NCBI GenBank assembly: GCA_023014485.1
Contig: JAJOZX010009040.1
Location: 1-64,000, forward strand
DNA length: 64,000 bases
Reading direction: 5' to 3'
Origin: Bathynomus jamesi
Taxonomy: Eukaryota > Arthropoda > Malacostraca > Isopoda > Cirolanidae
A program made the translations under genes and the position numbers. Under the pieces are notes generated by a model. That model was not told where the DNA came from. It did no database searches and was given only the letters and a program-made list of their open reading frames with translations. Positions within the stretch are counted from its first letter, which is position 1. Each line of letters opens with the position of its first letter. Shown piece after piece: positions 11,038 through 23,874 of the stretch.

Positions 11038-11357
11038 AATCTCTGGGGCGGTTGTCCCTCTGGATGCAACCTTCTCACTTGAACTTTTATCAAGTATTTC
11101 TATAAATCTCTGGGGCGGTTGTCCTCTGGATGCAACCTTCTCACTTGAAATGCAATCAAGTATCTCTATAAACGATAAACTCTGTATAAACTCTCTCTTT
11201 CTTAATTTACAAGTCAATTCATTTCAATAATTTGAAAAAAATTGTAAACAAAATAAAAAAATGTAAACAACATTTCACTCGAATGTACGCGAAGGTACGG
11301 TACTATTATGTTTGGTACATAAAATAAAATTATTCTATACTGACTATAATAGTGAAA

Positions 11358-11457
11358 TTAATTCTGTGACATTAATTCTGTGACAATTAACTTCTGTGAC
11401 AATTAACTTCTGTGACTTTTAACTTCTGTGACTTTTAACTTCTGTGACTTTTAACTG
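11358..11457 (-). repeat. ttctgtgacttttaac 16-mer array (A type)
   Basis: About six copies, the outer ones with 'attaattctgtgac' variants. Equivalent array at 16370-16483 has one more copy. It occupies the position of the gttaatttcaaagag array of B units. Confidence 0.9.
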
Positions 11458-12250
11458 CTTCACTCAAAAATGTATCACTGGTGTATGGAATGTTCACTGT
11501 GTTTCTTGTAAATTCTGACTTGATACTCATTATTAACTGTTAATAATACTGACTTTTCAAGTGTTTATAAATTACTTAAAAAAACAAACTGTACTTAGCA
11601 AAATTTCTACGGCGAAATCCTTCAGACGTGTCCTGAAGACGTCTCTTCAAAAGGTGTCTTGCTGGCTACTTCTTGGATCAAAACTAGGCGTGGAGAACTT
11701 GGAGTCGTGACACACCGGTTCAAGGGTGGATGTTACGAACAAGAAGTCGTGACACGCCGGTCAAATGGTGGGTCGCCACTCGTTAAACTCTTGGCTACAG
11801 ACTCGCCAGACTGTTATGCCAATATCTTCTATGTGCTTGGGTCGTCAGTTTCTTATCCTGGGCAAAGGGTCGCCAGTTTGTTAAGATCCTGGCTACAGGG
11901 TCGCCACTTTGTTATACCAATATCTTCTATGGTGCTTGGGTCGTCTCGAAGTCGACGAGGCGTTCTTGTTGGGAGGCAGCAACGGATATTTTCTCGCGAT
12001 ACTTTTCTTCTATAACATTATAATTCTTTTCTCTCGCTTTAGGGTCGACAGTTGTTAATTCTTCTCTTTCTATAATAGTCTGGTACTTTCTCTTGGTACT
12101 AAACTTATCGACTTTACTGACTAAATTCCTGAAGAGAACAAGGCTCGAAGGAAAAGATAAAAAAAACTTCTTTTACTGTAGTTTACTTCTAAAAATGTAC
12201 AGGTAGTGCTCTAAATTTACGGGAGTAGAGGTTCGACCTCTTTCGACAAT

Positions 12251-15200
12251 GGCTCAGGCCGGAATCTAAAAAATTTAAGGAGGCAAGGGGCCTCTGCCCC
12301 CTCCTCGCAGCGAGGCTGCTAACAAGGGAGTCTCGTAGCAGTGACCAAAGAAGAGTCCCGTAATGAAGTGTAGTTCATTTTACAAATACATGTATCATAT
12401 AAGCCTAAATGTTGGGGGAAGGCAGTTGAAGGTTAAGTTCCCCCCTTTTAGACACATGATCAGATGTTTGAAAGATTCCAAATAAAAATATAAAAAAAAT
12501 ATAAAAATAATCGTATTTTTTTGCCGTCTTCATTTCTGAAGGCGACATCTTTTCGTAGTAGTACATAAGTACAATTTAAGTACAACACTGAGCACATTTT
12601 CGTTTTGGTCTATTACTATTATGATTGCGATTATGGATTACTTCAAATTCGCTTATGATTGTCCATTACAGTATTAAAGTACATTCTTACATTATATATT
12701 AAGTCATTACATTCAATTACAGTTTCATTGAAGTACATTACGTCGTTTACCATTCTTAGTGTTTTTTATGTTTATATATGGTTATAATATATGGTTATTA
12801 TATATGGTTATTATATATGGTTATTAGTACAACACAAGTACATAGGCATATACAAGATAATTTATATACAACATATGTTATATGTTTATATGTTATAAAT
12901 TTGGATCAGAGCGAGAGGAGATTTTTATCTCAGAAGCGTTCGACTTTGCTGTCTTCAGCGAATTCGACCACTTACCCAAGCATTTATGAATAATATCTTG
13001 TGAGGGGTGAACGCACTTAAAAGAAAAAAAGAAAAAAATACATGTGGACGTATTTTACATGTACGTAACACAATAGGTTGTGTGCGTAATATAGACACGC
13101 GTAAAATATGGACTGATAGGTTGATAGGCATCAGTAGACAAATAGGTAGGAAACAACATAAATAATGATATATAGAGAATGAAGTTTTTTTTTTATTATT
13201 ATTATTAAAGAATTTACCATACATTCAATACGGAAGATGTCCAAATACTAAACACGTGATTCAGTGTTGAAGGTATGGAAAACGTGAAGAGAATTAAGTT
13301 ACTTTATGACGTCATAGTTATTCACATTATGTCATACGTACAGTATAAGTCATTATTAGAAAAGATGAATTAGAGGAATACAGTAATGAATAAAGAAGTA
13401 CAAATCAAAATTCTATCCAAAACTCGCTTAGGCGATTTTGGTTTCTTATGTAAAAATGAACATTCAAACATAAAAACCATAAGAACATAAGTACTGCATG
13501 AAGACAGTGAATCCATATAATGATGGTATAGGAATTGTTCATTGTTCATTTTTCAGTGCTCCCCTTTTAAAAACTGTATTAATTAATACAATAATATAAT
13601 ACAATTAATACAATACAATACAATTTAGAAAATAACATCCTAACTAATTCAAGTTAATGTAGATGACGAATTTTTCTTTACATTACAAGTTTTATACAGG
13701 ACAAATGAGTTCGGGTGGTTCGGTACAATGCAGATTAATCAAATTTTTAACATGACACTTGCTTAGAGAGTTATTATAATATATAAAAAATTCAAAGATT
13801 AATACTTTAATTTAGACAAACAATTAAGTTAGACAAACAATGATATTGTTAAATTTTTTTACAAAATTTTATTTTTCTGTGGGAAAAATTACATACATAA
13901 TGAATAGAGTAGATAAAAGGGAAAAACGTAAATCGTACAATCTATAAGCTAATTTTTATTGACTATTGTAGGTAAAAAATCGAATTACGTAATGGATGAT
14001 GTATAGACCTGTGGTCTAGTGTGTATTTGTGTGTATTAGGTACAGAGTGTGTATCTTATAATTTTGAGAGAGAGATTAGCTGAGAAGATTGTTAAATTAA
14101 CTGAATAAATGCCTGAGCAAAAATTTATATATAGTAAGCAAAAATGCTTAAGACTATATAAATAGCATAGTTAGCACTTACACGCAATGAAATAGTTTAT
14201 TATGATCTCCAATGATTTTAGCATAAGGTTTGTATATATAGTATATACAGTGTGCATACATGCGTGTGTATGTGTAGGGATTTGGAAGGTTTTTGAATTA
14301 ACAAAGTTTAAAAATAATGTCTAATAATTTAAGATGGGTTTAGGGTTATAAAATCTTTTAAGTTTAAGTCAATTATTGTTAAAATCTAATTACAGATAGT
14401 ATTAATGATGATGTATGCATATGAGTTTCATGTGAAAGTGACTTGAAGTACGGAAAGAAAATGAATTCGAATATGTGTCAAAAGTAATAGAATTCAATTA
14501 GGATTATCGATTTTACATAATTAAATCAGTTACACGTATATTAAGGTAATAAAAAAAACGTACTTAGAGGACCTTACAAGTAATGAAAATAAATCGAGCG
14601 GTGTTAAAAATAAATTTTGAAGATGGAATTAAATTCGACTACTAACATTCCTAGCTATATATGAACTATATAACCATTAACATTAACCAGAAGTATCGGT
14701 ACGATAATTGAATTAAGAAAAATAAGAATACAAATTAAGAATAGAAATCAATTATGCATTTTAATGAACTAAACATATAGTATACTTAAAAATAAAAAAC
14801 ACAACTTAACATAAATTGAGGTTATGTTCCACAGTACCAAAGAGGAATTAACCATGGTTGAACCATTTCTCTGGTTGACACTGGGTTCAACTGGGGTTGG
14901 GGTGTTAAAATAAAATAAAATAAAAAGACAAAGTTTGGAGTACGACATTCGGGGGAATTGAGTGCTAAGCAGGGGGTATAAGTCTGAAATTGACAATTAC
15001 GTCTTTTCGTGAGCACTTTGCTCTTTTAAAAAAAAAGATTGCTTGTCACACTACTTAAAACAAAAATTAAGAGTTTAAACGAAATGGAGGGACGGCATGT
15101 TCCTCATATACATTACAATAATTATCCAAATCGTTACAACCTTTGTAAAAACGGTTTTGGTTACAAATAATAAAATACATAACTATATATTTATAAACGC

Positions 15201-17274
15201 AACAATGGCATGAAAAGAAAAGACAAATCGGTCAATTTCCTTCTTACAAACCAAAAAAAAGTTGAACTAAAGACACAAACCGGTCAATTCAGGTTCAATT
15301 TAATTCTCTTTTAGAACAAAAAAAAGGTTGAATTAAATTCTTAAATTACATTTTCTTAAATTAAATTCTCTTAAACTACAAAGAAAAAGTTGAATTCAAT
15401 TGTCTGCATAGGTAAAATGACTTGGGACTCGAAAACTGACTTGGGATTCGAAAACTGACTTGGAATAAAACAAACTGAATTGAAACTGACTTGAATCTCT
15501 CGGGCGGTTGTCCCTCTGGATGCAACCTTCTGACTTGAATTCTTATCAAGTATTTCTATAAATCTCTGGGGCGGTTGTCCCTCTGGATGCAACCTTCTGA
15601 CTTGAACTCTTATCAAGTATTTCTATAAATCTCTGGGGCGGTTGTCCCTCTTGGATGCAACCTTCTGACTTGAACTCTTATCAAGTATCTTGAAACCGAA
15701 ACTAAGTTGAACTCTATCAAGTATCTTGAAACTGAAACTGTCTAACTTGAACTCTATCAAGTATCTTGAAACTGAAAACTGAAACTGGAACTTGAAACTG
15801 TTTTCAAGTATCTTGAAACTGAAAACTGAAACTGGAACTTGAAACTTGAAAACTGACTGAGACTTGAAACTTGAAAACTGACTGAGACTTGAAACTTGAA
15901 AACTGATTGAGACTTGAAAACTGACTGAGACTTGAAAACTGACTGAGACTTGAAAACTGACTGAGACTTGAAACTTGAAAACTGATTGAGACTTGAAAAC
16001 TGACTGAGACTTGAAAACTGACTGAGACTTGAAAACTGACTGAGACTTGAATCTCTGGGGCGGTTGTCCCTCTGGATGCAACCTTCTCACTTGAACTTTT
16101 ATCAAGTATTTCTATAAATCTCTGGGCGGTTGTCCTCTGGATGCAACCTTCTCACTTGAAATGCAATCAAGTATCTCTATAAACGATAAACTCTGTATAA
16201 ACTCTCTCTTTCTTAATTTACAAGTCAATTCATTTCAATAATTTGAAAAAAATTGTAAACAAAATAAAAAAATGTAAACAACATTTCACTCGAATGTACG
16301 CGAAGGTACGGTACTATTATGTTTGGTACATAAAATAAAATTATTCTATAATGACTATAATAGTGAAATTAATTCTGTGACATTAATTCTGTGACAATTA
16401 ACTTCTGTGACAATTAACTTCTGTGACTTTTAACTTCTGTGACTTTTAACTTCTGTGACTTTTAACTTCTGTGACTTTTAACTGCTTCACTCAAAAATGT
16501 ATCACTGGTGTATGGAATGTTCACTGTGTTTCTTGTAAATTCTGACTTGATACTCATTATTAACTGTTAATAATACTGACTTTTCAAGTGTTTATAAATT
16601 ACTTAAAAAAACAAACTGTACTTAGCAAAATTTCTACGGCGAAATCCTTCAGACGTGTCCTGAAGACGTCTCTTCAAAAGGTGTCTTGCTGGCTACTTCT
16701 TGGATCAAAACTAGGCGTGGAGAACTTGGAGTCGTGACACACCGGTTCAAGGGTGGATGTTACGAACAAGAAGTCGTGACACGCCGGTCAAATGGTGGGT
16801 CGCCACTCGTTAAACTCTTGGCTACAGACTCGCCAGACTGTTATGCCAATATCTTCTATGTGCTTGGGTTCGTCAGTTTCTTATCCTGGGCAAAGGGTCG
16901 CCAGTTTGTTAAGATCCTGGCTACAGGGTCGCCACTTTGTTACCAATATCTTCTATGGTGCTTGGGTCGTCTCGAAGTCGACGAGGCGTTCTTGTGGGAG
17001 GCAGCAACGGATATTTTCTCGCGATACTTTTCTTCTATAACATTATAATTCTTTTCTCTCGCTTTAGGGTCGACAGTTGTTAATTCTTCTCTTTCTATAA
17101 TAGTCTGGTACTTTCTCTTGGTACTAAACTTATCGACTTTACTGACTAAATTCCTGAAGAGAACAAGGCTCGAAGGAAAAGATAAAAAAACTTCTTTTAC
17201 TGTAGTTTACTTCTAAAAATGTACAGGTAGTGCTCTAAATTTACGGGAGTAGAGGTTCGACCTCTTTCGACCAT
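12251..17274 (-). repeat. A-type megasatellite unit, 5024 bp, minus orientation
   Basis: Second complete A unit. It is almost identical to its neighbour, with scattered single-base differences and homopolymer indels. Arrays: 12772-12826, 67-bp modules 15497-15690 (three copies), 15804-16050 and 16370-16483. A region of mixed 'gtcgccact' and 'cttctatg' words (about 16690-17000) gives an accidental plus-strand frame of about 120 codons that shifts frame relative to the same region in the previous unit (11659-12015), which argues against coding. Confidence 0.9.
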
Positions 17275-18640
17275 GGCTCAGGCCGGAATCTAAAAAATTT
17301 AAGGAGGCAAGGGGCCTATGCCCCCTCCTCGCAGCGAGGCTGCTAACAAGGGAGTCTCGTAGCAGTGACCAAAGAAGAGTCCCGTAATGAAGTGTAGTTC
17401 ATTTTACAAATACATGTATCATATAAGCCTAAATGTTGGGGGAAGGAAGTTGAAGGTTAAGTTTCCCCCTTTTAGACACATGATCAGATGTTTGAAAGAT
17501 TCCAAATAAAAATATAAAAAAAATATAAAAATAATCGTATTTTTTTGCCGTCTTCATTTCTGAAGGCGACATCTTTTCGTAGTAGTACATAAGTACAATT
17601 TAAGTACAACACTGAGCACATTTTCGTTTTGGTCTATTACTATTATGATTGCGATTATGGATTACTTCAAATTCGCTTATGATTGTCCATTTTAGTTCTA
17701 TTAAAGTACATTCTTACATTATATATTAATTCATTACATTCAATTACAGTTTCATTGAAGTACATTACGTCGTTTACCATTCTTACTGTTTTTTATATTT
17801 ATATATGGTTATAATATATGGTTATAATATATGGTTATAATATATGGTTATTATATATGGTTATTATATATGGTTATTATATATGGTTATTATATATGGT
17901 TATTAGTAAAACACAAGTACATGGGCACATAAAAGATAATTTATGTACAACATATGTTATATTATGTTATAATATTTTATAAATTTGGATCAGAGCGAGA
18001 GGAGATTTTTATCTCAGAAGAGTTTGACTTTGCTGTCTTCAGCGAATTCGACCACTTACCCAAGCATTTATGAATATCCTGTGAGGGGTGAACGCACTTA
18101 AAAGAAAAAAAGAAAAAAATACATGTGGGCGTATTTTACATGTACGTAACACAATAGGTTGTGTGCGTAATATAGACACGCGTAAAATATGGACTGATAG
18201 GTTGATAGGCATCAGTAGACAATAGGTAGGAAACAACATAAATAATGATGTATAGAGAATGAAGTTTTTTTTATTATTATTATTATTAAAGAATTTACCA
18301 TACATTCAATACGGAAGATGTCCAAATACTAAACACGTGATTCAGTGTTGAAGGTATGGAAAACGTGAAGAGAATTAAGTTACTTTATGACGTCATAGTT
18401 ATTCACATTATGTCATACGTACAGTATAAGTCATTATTAGAAAAGATGAATTAGAGGAATACAGTAATGAATAAAGAAATACAAATGAAAATTCTATCTA
18501 AATCTCGCTTAGGCGATTTTGGTTTCTTATGTAAAAATGAACATTCAAACATAAAAACCATAAGAACATAAGTACTGCATGAAGACAATGAATCCATATA
18601 ATGATGGTATAGGAATTGTTCATTGTTCATTTTTACATAT
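17275..18640 (-). repeat. Partial A-type unit ending at the palindrome centre
   Basis: Matches the first ~1.3 kb of the other minus units up to 'ttgttcattgttcattttt', where they continue into 'cagtgctcccc'; here the sequence instead runs into 'acatatatata' and the array reverses. It contains an enlarged atatggttat array (17801-17905, about eight copies). Confidence 0.85.
17801..17905 (-). repeat. Expanded ATATATGGTTATT array
   Basis: About eight copies of atatatggttat, twice the number in the two neighbouring A units. It is one of several independently length-variable arrays in the unit. Confidence 0.85.
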
Positions 18641-18670
18641 ATATAAAATATATATATATATATATACAAA
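18641..18670. other. Centre of large inverted repeat
   Basis: About 30 bp of TA-rich sequence separates gttcattgttcattttta (left) from its inverse, taaaaagtgaacaatgaac (right). The arms stay recognisably complementary through 'cattatatggattcattgtctt' and 'aagcgag' and then over kilobases of unit sequence, with frequent mismatches and small indels. It is therefore a true junction between a minus array and a plus array. Confidence 0.85.
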
Positions 18671-21071
18671 CATATGTAAAAAGTGAACAATGAACAATTC
18701 CTACACCATCATTATATGGATTCATTGTCTTGATGCAATACTTATGTTCGTATAGTTTTATGTTCGAATGTCCATTTTTACATAAGAAAACAAAATCGCA
18801 TAAGCGAGTTTGGATAGAATTTCGATTTGTACGTCTTTATTCATTCCTGTATTTTTCTAATTCATCTTTCTAATAATGACTTATACACTATGACGTCAGA
18901 AAATAACTTTATTCTCTTTACGTTTCCCACTCTTTGTCTCTAATTTGTTCTTGTAAATCTTCCTAATAATTACTTGTACTATACGTAAAAATTCAATAAC
19001 TATGACGTCACATTTTCCCTTCATCATATATCTAGTATCCCATGTATGAAAATTCTTTAACACCATGCTAAGGACGAAACACTCTATAGAAGTCATTATT
19101 TATATGTTATGTAGTATAAGCATTATTATTCAACCATATTCATCCATACGTCACGTTTTCCCGTCATTGATTTCCCTTGATCATTGTCCGATATAAATTT
19201 TATTAAATATTCATATTTTACTCGTGTCAATTTGTGAGGCGCGAAACTTTATGCCTTCGTTCGAGAACGCAAAAATACGTTCTCGTATTATTTGTTTTAT
19301 TATTTTTTTTCAAGTGCGTTCACCCCTCGAGATATTCGAAAATGCTTAGTAAGATCGAATTCCACTCACTACGACAGAATCGAGCGCCTCAAAGATAAAA
19401 TACCTCCGTTCGCTCTGATTTCAAATTCATAACATATTATAGCATATTATTTCGTAAATAAATTATCTCGTAAGTGCCATGTACGTTGTATTATATTTAA
19501 CATCTTAATTGTCTATTAATAAGAAACACTGTAAAAACAAAACAAAGTTATAGTAACTGTTTAATTGTAATTAACTGTAATACTTTAATTTAATATAACG
19601 TAATGTACTTTAATGAAACTGTAATTAACAATAACTTGTAATGTACTTCAGTGAAACTGTAATTAAATGTAATGATTTAATTTATAATGTAAGAATGTAC
19701 TTTAATAGAAGTGTAATTAAACAACAAGTGAATATGAATTAATTGGTAATTGTAATCGTAGTTGTAATGAACCAAAATTAATACGTATTCAGTCATGTAC
19801 TTAATTTGTACTTGTGTACTATTACGAAATGATATCGCCTTCATAAATATAGACTCGGCGAAAAATACAAATTAGTTTTTATTTTTATTTTTTAAATTCT
19901 TATTTGCAATCATTCAAAAACATCTGATGTGTTTAAAAAAAAGGGGGGAAACTTAACCTTCGACTGTCTCCCCCCAAACATTTAGGCTATATTATACATG
20001 TACTTGTAAAATTAGGGACTACTTCATTTAAGGCTCTTCTTCATTGCACTTCTTCATATTAGCACCTCATTAGGAGGGGGCAGAGGCCCCTTGCCTCCTT
20101 AACTTAACTTTTTTTAGATTCCGGCCTGAGCCATGGTCGAAAGAGATCGAACCTCTACCCCTGTAAATTCAGAGAACTAACTGTGCATTTTTAGAAGTAA
20201 ACTACAAAAAGAGAAAGTTTTTATCTTTTCCTTAGAGCCGTGCTCTCTTCAGAACTTAGTCAGAAAAGTCGATAATTTGAGTATCAGAGACAGTATCAGA
20301 GTATTATAAAAAGAGAAGAATTAATAAGCGAGAGAAAGAGACAACCCAAGCACCATAGAAGATATTGGCATAACAGTCTGGCGAGTCTGTAGCCAAGACC
20401 AAGAGTTTAACAGAGTGGCGACCGAAAAGAATTAGAAAAGTATATAGAAGAAATATCCGTTGCAGCCTCCTAACCAGAACCCCCCGTCGAATCCGAACCG
20501 ACTCAGGGCCATAGACGGAGGGGTTAACAGTCTGGCGACCCTGCATCAGGATAAAAATCAAGAACGCCCCGTCGACGTCGAAGCACCCCATAGGGACATA
20601 GAAGAAGAGGATCTTAACAGATTTTAAGAAGATTATTTTTAGACGAGGATTTTAAGAAGAGGCCACTCTTTTGCCAAGATAGAAATTACCCTGCATCAGG
20701 ATAAAACCAGTTGACCGGCGTGTCACGACTTCTAGTTCGTAACATCCACCCTTGAACCGGTGCGTCACGACTCCAAGTTCTTCAAGCCTAGTTTTCATCC
20801 AGGAACAAGTAGCCAGCAAGACGTCTTCAGGACACGTCTCAAGGATTTCCCCATAGAAAATTTTGTTAAGTACCTGTTGTTTTTTTAAAATAATTTCTAA
20901 ACATTTGAAAAGTCATTATTATTAACAATTAATATTTAATATTGAGCCAGAATTAACACAAAACACAGTGAACACTTCAGACACCAGTGATACATTTTTG
21001 TTTTATTGAAAACAATATTGTCACAGAATTATTTCCACAGTTATTTTCAGTTATTTTTACTATTCTTGTTA

Positions 21072-21478
21072 GTATAGAATAATTTTATTTTATGTATCAA
21101 ACATAATAGTATCGTACCTTCGTGTACATTAGAGTGAAATGTTTACATTTTATATTTTTGTTTGCAAATTTTTTTCAATTACTGAATTGAATTGACTTGC
21201 AAATTAAGAGAGAGAGAGTTAATTGTCACAGAGTTAAGTGTCACAGAGTCAATTGTCGCAGTGTCAATTGTCGCAGAGTCAATTGTCGCAGAGTCAATTG
21301 TCGCAGAGTCAATTGTCACAGTTATTTGCACTATTATATTCAGTATAGAATAATTTTATTTTATGTACCAAACATAATAATACCAGAGTGAAATGTTGTT
21401 TACATTTTATATTTTTGTTTGCAAATTTTTTTCAATTACTGAATTGAATTGACTTGCAAATTAAGAGAGAGAGAGTTT
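21072..21478 (+). repeat. ~268-bp tandem duplication around a 15-mer array
   Basis: 'agtatagaataattttattttatgta' words occur at about 21071 and 21339, and 'attgaattgacttgcaaattaag' at about 21185 and 21440, giving two copies offset by about 255-268 bp. Between them lies an agagtcaattgtcgc array. Regular units have one copy. Confidence 0.8.
21218..21322 (+). repeat. agagtcaattgtcgc 15-mer array
   Basis: About seven copies of a 15-mer intermediate between the A word (gtcacagaagttaaa read on this strand) and the B word (gttaatttcaaagag). Because 15 is divisible by three it yields a plus-strand frame of Val-Asn-Cys-Arg repeats (21197-21391) that I do not regard as a gene. Confidence 0.85.
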
Positions 21479-21879
21479 ACAGAGAGTTCAGAGAGAGTTT
21501 ATAGAGAGTTTATAGAGTTATAGAGTTACTTGAAGCAGTTTCAAGTTCTATTTTCAGTTTTCAGACAGTTTCAGTTGGTTGTAACCAAAAGGGACAACCA
21601 AACCCCAGAGATTTATAAAGATACTTGAAGTAATTTTGAAGTCATTTTTTTGAAGTCATTTTTGAAGTCATTTTTTAAGTCATTTTTTGAAGTCAGTTTT
21701 TCAAGTCAGAAGGTTGCACCAAGAGGGTCAACCAAAACAGAGGTTAATCGTCTCCACTTGATAAAGATCAAGTGCAGTCATTTTCCATTTTCAGTTAATC
21801 TTCACTTGACAAGCGTTCAATTTAGACAGTTAAGTTTCATTTTCAGTTTCAGAATACTTGATAGAGTTCAAGTCAGAGT

Positions 21880-21990
21880 TATATTCGAAGTCAGAGTTAT
21901 ATTCGAAGTCAGAGAGTTTTATTCGAAGTCAGAGTTTTATTCGAAGTCAGATTTATATTCGAAGTTAGAGAGTTTTATTTGAAGTTAGAG
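21880..21990 (+). repeat. gaagtcagagttatattc subrepeat array
   Basis: Five or six copies of a 17-20 bp word intermediate in sequence between the A array (agtcagttttcaagtct) and the B array (agtcagttttattcga). It marks the same position in the unit. Confidence 0.8.
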
Positions 21991-22394
21991 AGGTCAAGTC
22001 AAAGTTAGTTTTTAAGTCGAAGTTAGTTTTCAAGTCCCAAGTTTTCAATGCAGTCAATTGAATTCAACCTTTTTTTTGTTGTTCAAGAGAATTTAATTCA
22101 AGCTTTTTTTTGTTGTAAAAGAGAATTAAATTCAACCTGAATTGACCCGTTTGTGTCTTTAGTTAACCTTTTTTTTGTTTGTGAGAAGAAAATTGACCTA
22201 TCTGTCTTTTCTTTTCAAGCCATTGCTACGTATAAAAATATATAGTCATGTAATTTATTATTATCTGTAACCAAAATAGTTTTTACAATTGTTTGTAACG
22301 ATTTTGGTAATTATTGTAATGTATATGAGGAACATGCCGTCCCTCCGTTTGTTGAACTCTTTTAATTTTTTGTTCTAAGTAGTGTGACAAGCAA

Positions 22395-22399
<5 letters not shown>

Positions 22400-22425
<26 letters not shown>
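22400..22425 (+). repeat. Poly-A tract (26 A)
   Basis: Run of A between 'caagcaatcttt' and 'gagcaaaatgctc', equivalent to the tract at 1137-1165. Here the following hairpin arm has changed from tgctc-pairing aag to aaa. Confidence 0.85.
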
Positions 22426-22428
<3 letters not shown>

Positions 22429-23240
22429 CAAAATGCTCACGAAAGACAAACTTATACCCCCCGCTTAGTCACTCAATTCCCCCGAATGTAGTACTCCAAA
22501 CTTTGTTTTTTTAATTTTATTTTTATTTTAACACCCCAACCCCAGTTGAACCCAGTGTCGACCAAAACCGTTTTTACAAAAGTTTTTAACGAGTTTTATA
22601 ATTATTTTGATTATATGATGACAGAAATAGCGTAACAATTAATCGATCATGTACTAATTTATCCTGCTCTGTACGATCGGGAAATTTACCCGTATGACCC
22701 CACATACCCTAAATTTCAGTCATTTAATTTTTAATATAACTTCTACACAATAAAACAGATGTATTTGTCTATATGCAAACAAGTTTTCAGATTTTTAAAA
22801 AAATCAAATAATTCAAATTCTATCAACATTCAACGAAAGAGTATAATTTTTCTACTTAACAGGCAAAGAGAGGTTAATCGTCTCCACTTGATAAAGATCA
22901 AGTGCAGTCATTTTCCATTTTCAGTTAATTTCAAGTTAGACAGTTTAAGTTATAGAGATACTTGATTGCATTTCAAGTAAGTCGGTTGTACCAAGAGGGT
23001 CAACCAAAACAGAGGTTAATCGTCTCCACTTGAATAGAGATCAAGTGCAGTCATTTTCCATTTTCAGTTAATTTCAAATCAGTTTTCAGTTTCGGTTGGT
23101 TGCATCCAAGAGGGACAACCAAGCCCCAGAGATTTATAAAGATACTCGAAGTAGTTTCGAGTCAGTTTTAGTTGCAAATCAGTTTTCAGTTTCAGAAGGT
23201 TGCATCCAAGAGGGACAACCGCCCCAGAGATTTCAGAAGT

Positions 23241-23563
23241 ATTCGAAGTCAGTTTTATTCGGTCAGTTTTATTCGAAGTCAGTTTTATTCGAAGTCAGTT
23301 TTATTCGAAGTCAGTTTTATTCGAAGTCAGTTTTATTCGAAGTCAGTTTTATTCGAAGTCAGAGTTTTATTCGAAGTCAGTTTTATTCGAAGTCAGTTAT
23401 ATTCGAAGTCAGTTATATTCGAAGTCATTCAATATTCGAAGTCAGTCAATATTCGAAGTCAGTCAATATTCGAAGTCAGTTATATTCGAAGTCAGTTATA
23501 TTCGAAGTCAGTTATATTCGAAGTCAGTTATATTCGAAGTCAGTTTTATTCGAAGTCAGTTTT
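23241..23563 (+). repeat. agtcagttttattcga 16-mer array, about 20 copies
   Basis: Tandem 16-mers in two main words, ...ttttattcga and ...ttatattcga, with a few ...tcaatattcga. Since 16 is not a multiple of three and the word has no stop in any plus frame, all three plus frames stay open and give the same 16-residue repeat (FEVSFIRSQFYSKSVL-like). The frames begin at TTG, not ATG. Confidence 0.95.
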
Positions 23564-23874
23564 AAGTCCCAAGTCATTTCAATGCAGTCAATTGAATTCA
23601 ACTTTTTCTTTGTAGTTTAAGAGAATTTAATTTAAGAAAATGTAATTTAAGAATTTAATTCAACCTTTTTTTTGTGTTGTAAAAGAGAATTTAATTCAAC
23701 CTGAATTGACCGGGTTGCGTCTTTAGTTAACCTTTCTTTGTTTTGTTGTAAGAAGGAAATGGACCGATTTGTCTTTTCTTTTTCATGCCATTGTTGCGTA
23801 TAAATATATAGGTAAAATGACATTTTATTGTTTGTAACCAAAACAGTGTTTACAATTGTTTGTAATGACTTTGA

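Larger units (their letters stand above)
7161..12250 (-). repeat. A-type megasatellite unit, 5090 bp, minus orientation
   Basis: Complete unit measured from one 'cgaccat' landmark to the next. It is nearly identical to 12251-17274 over AT-rich sequence, including the A-specific segment at about 9735-9815. Internal arrays: atggttattatat (7689-7742), four 67-bp ggggcggttgtcc modules (10417-10680) and two more (11041, 11108), agacttgaaaactgactg array (about 10795-11037), and ttctgtgacttttaac array (11358-11457). Most of its 66-bp excess over the next unit is one extra 67-bp module. No host gene is seen; minus-strand frames over the arrays have no ATG and are repeat-derived. Confidence 0.9.
18671..22865 (+). 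repeat. Transitional (A/B hybrid) megasatellite unit, rearranged
   Basis: Plus-oriented sequence covering most of a unit, with landmark 'atggtcg' at 20133. It has B-like order and wording in many places but A-like features in others: a gtcacag-type 15-mer array, an A-like 'ccccagttgaacccagtgtcgacc' (about 22542), followed by B-like 'cccgtatga...cacataccctaaatttcag' (about 22688). It differs from both families by many substitutions and contains an internal ~268-bp duplication (21072-21478). It ends at about 22865, where 'cttaaca-ggcaaa' jumps back to 'gaggttaatcg'. Minus frame 20304-20591 is not supported as a gene. Confidence 0.8.

Noticed and set aside
10611..11217. Minus-strand frames of 141-160 codons over the agacttgaaaactgactg array (also 15623-16105)
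   Set aside because: Low-complexity Ser/Gln/Val/Phe repeats from an 18-mer array, with no ATG start and overlapping frames.
11659..12015. Plus-strand frame of about 118 codons, repeated at 16686-17048
   Set aside because: One-base indels between the two copies change the frame and the protein, so it is not under coding constraint; it starts at a non-ATG codon.
23241..23563. CRISPR array
   Set aside because: The 16-mers are directly adjacent with no unique spacers, and the context is eukaryotic.
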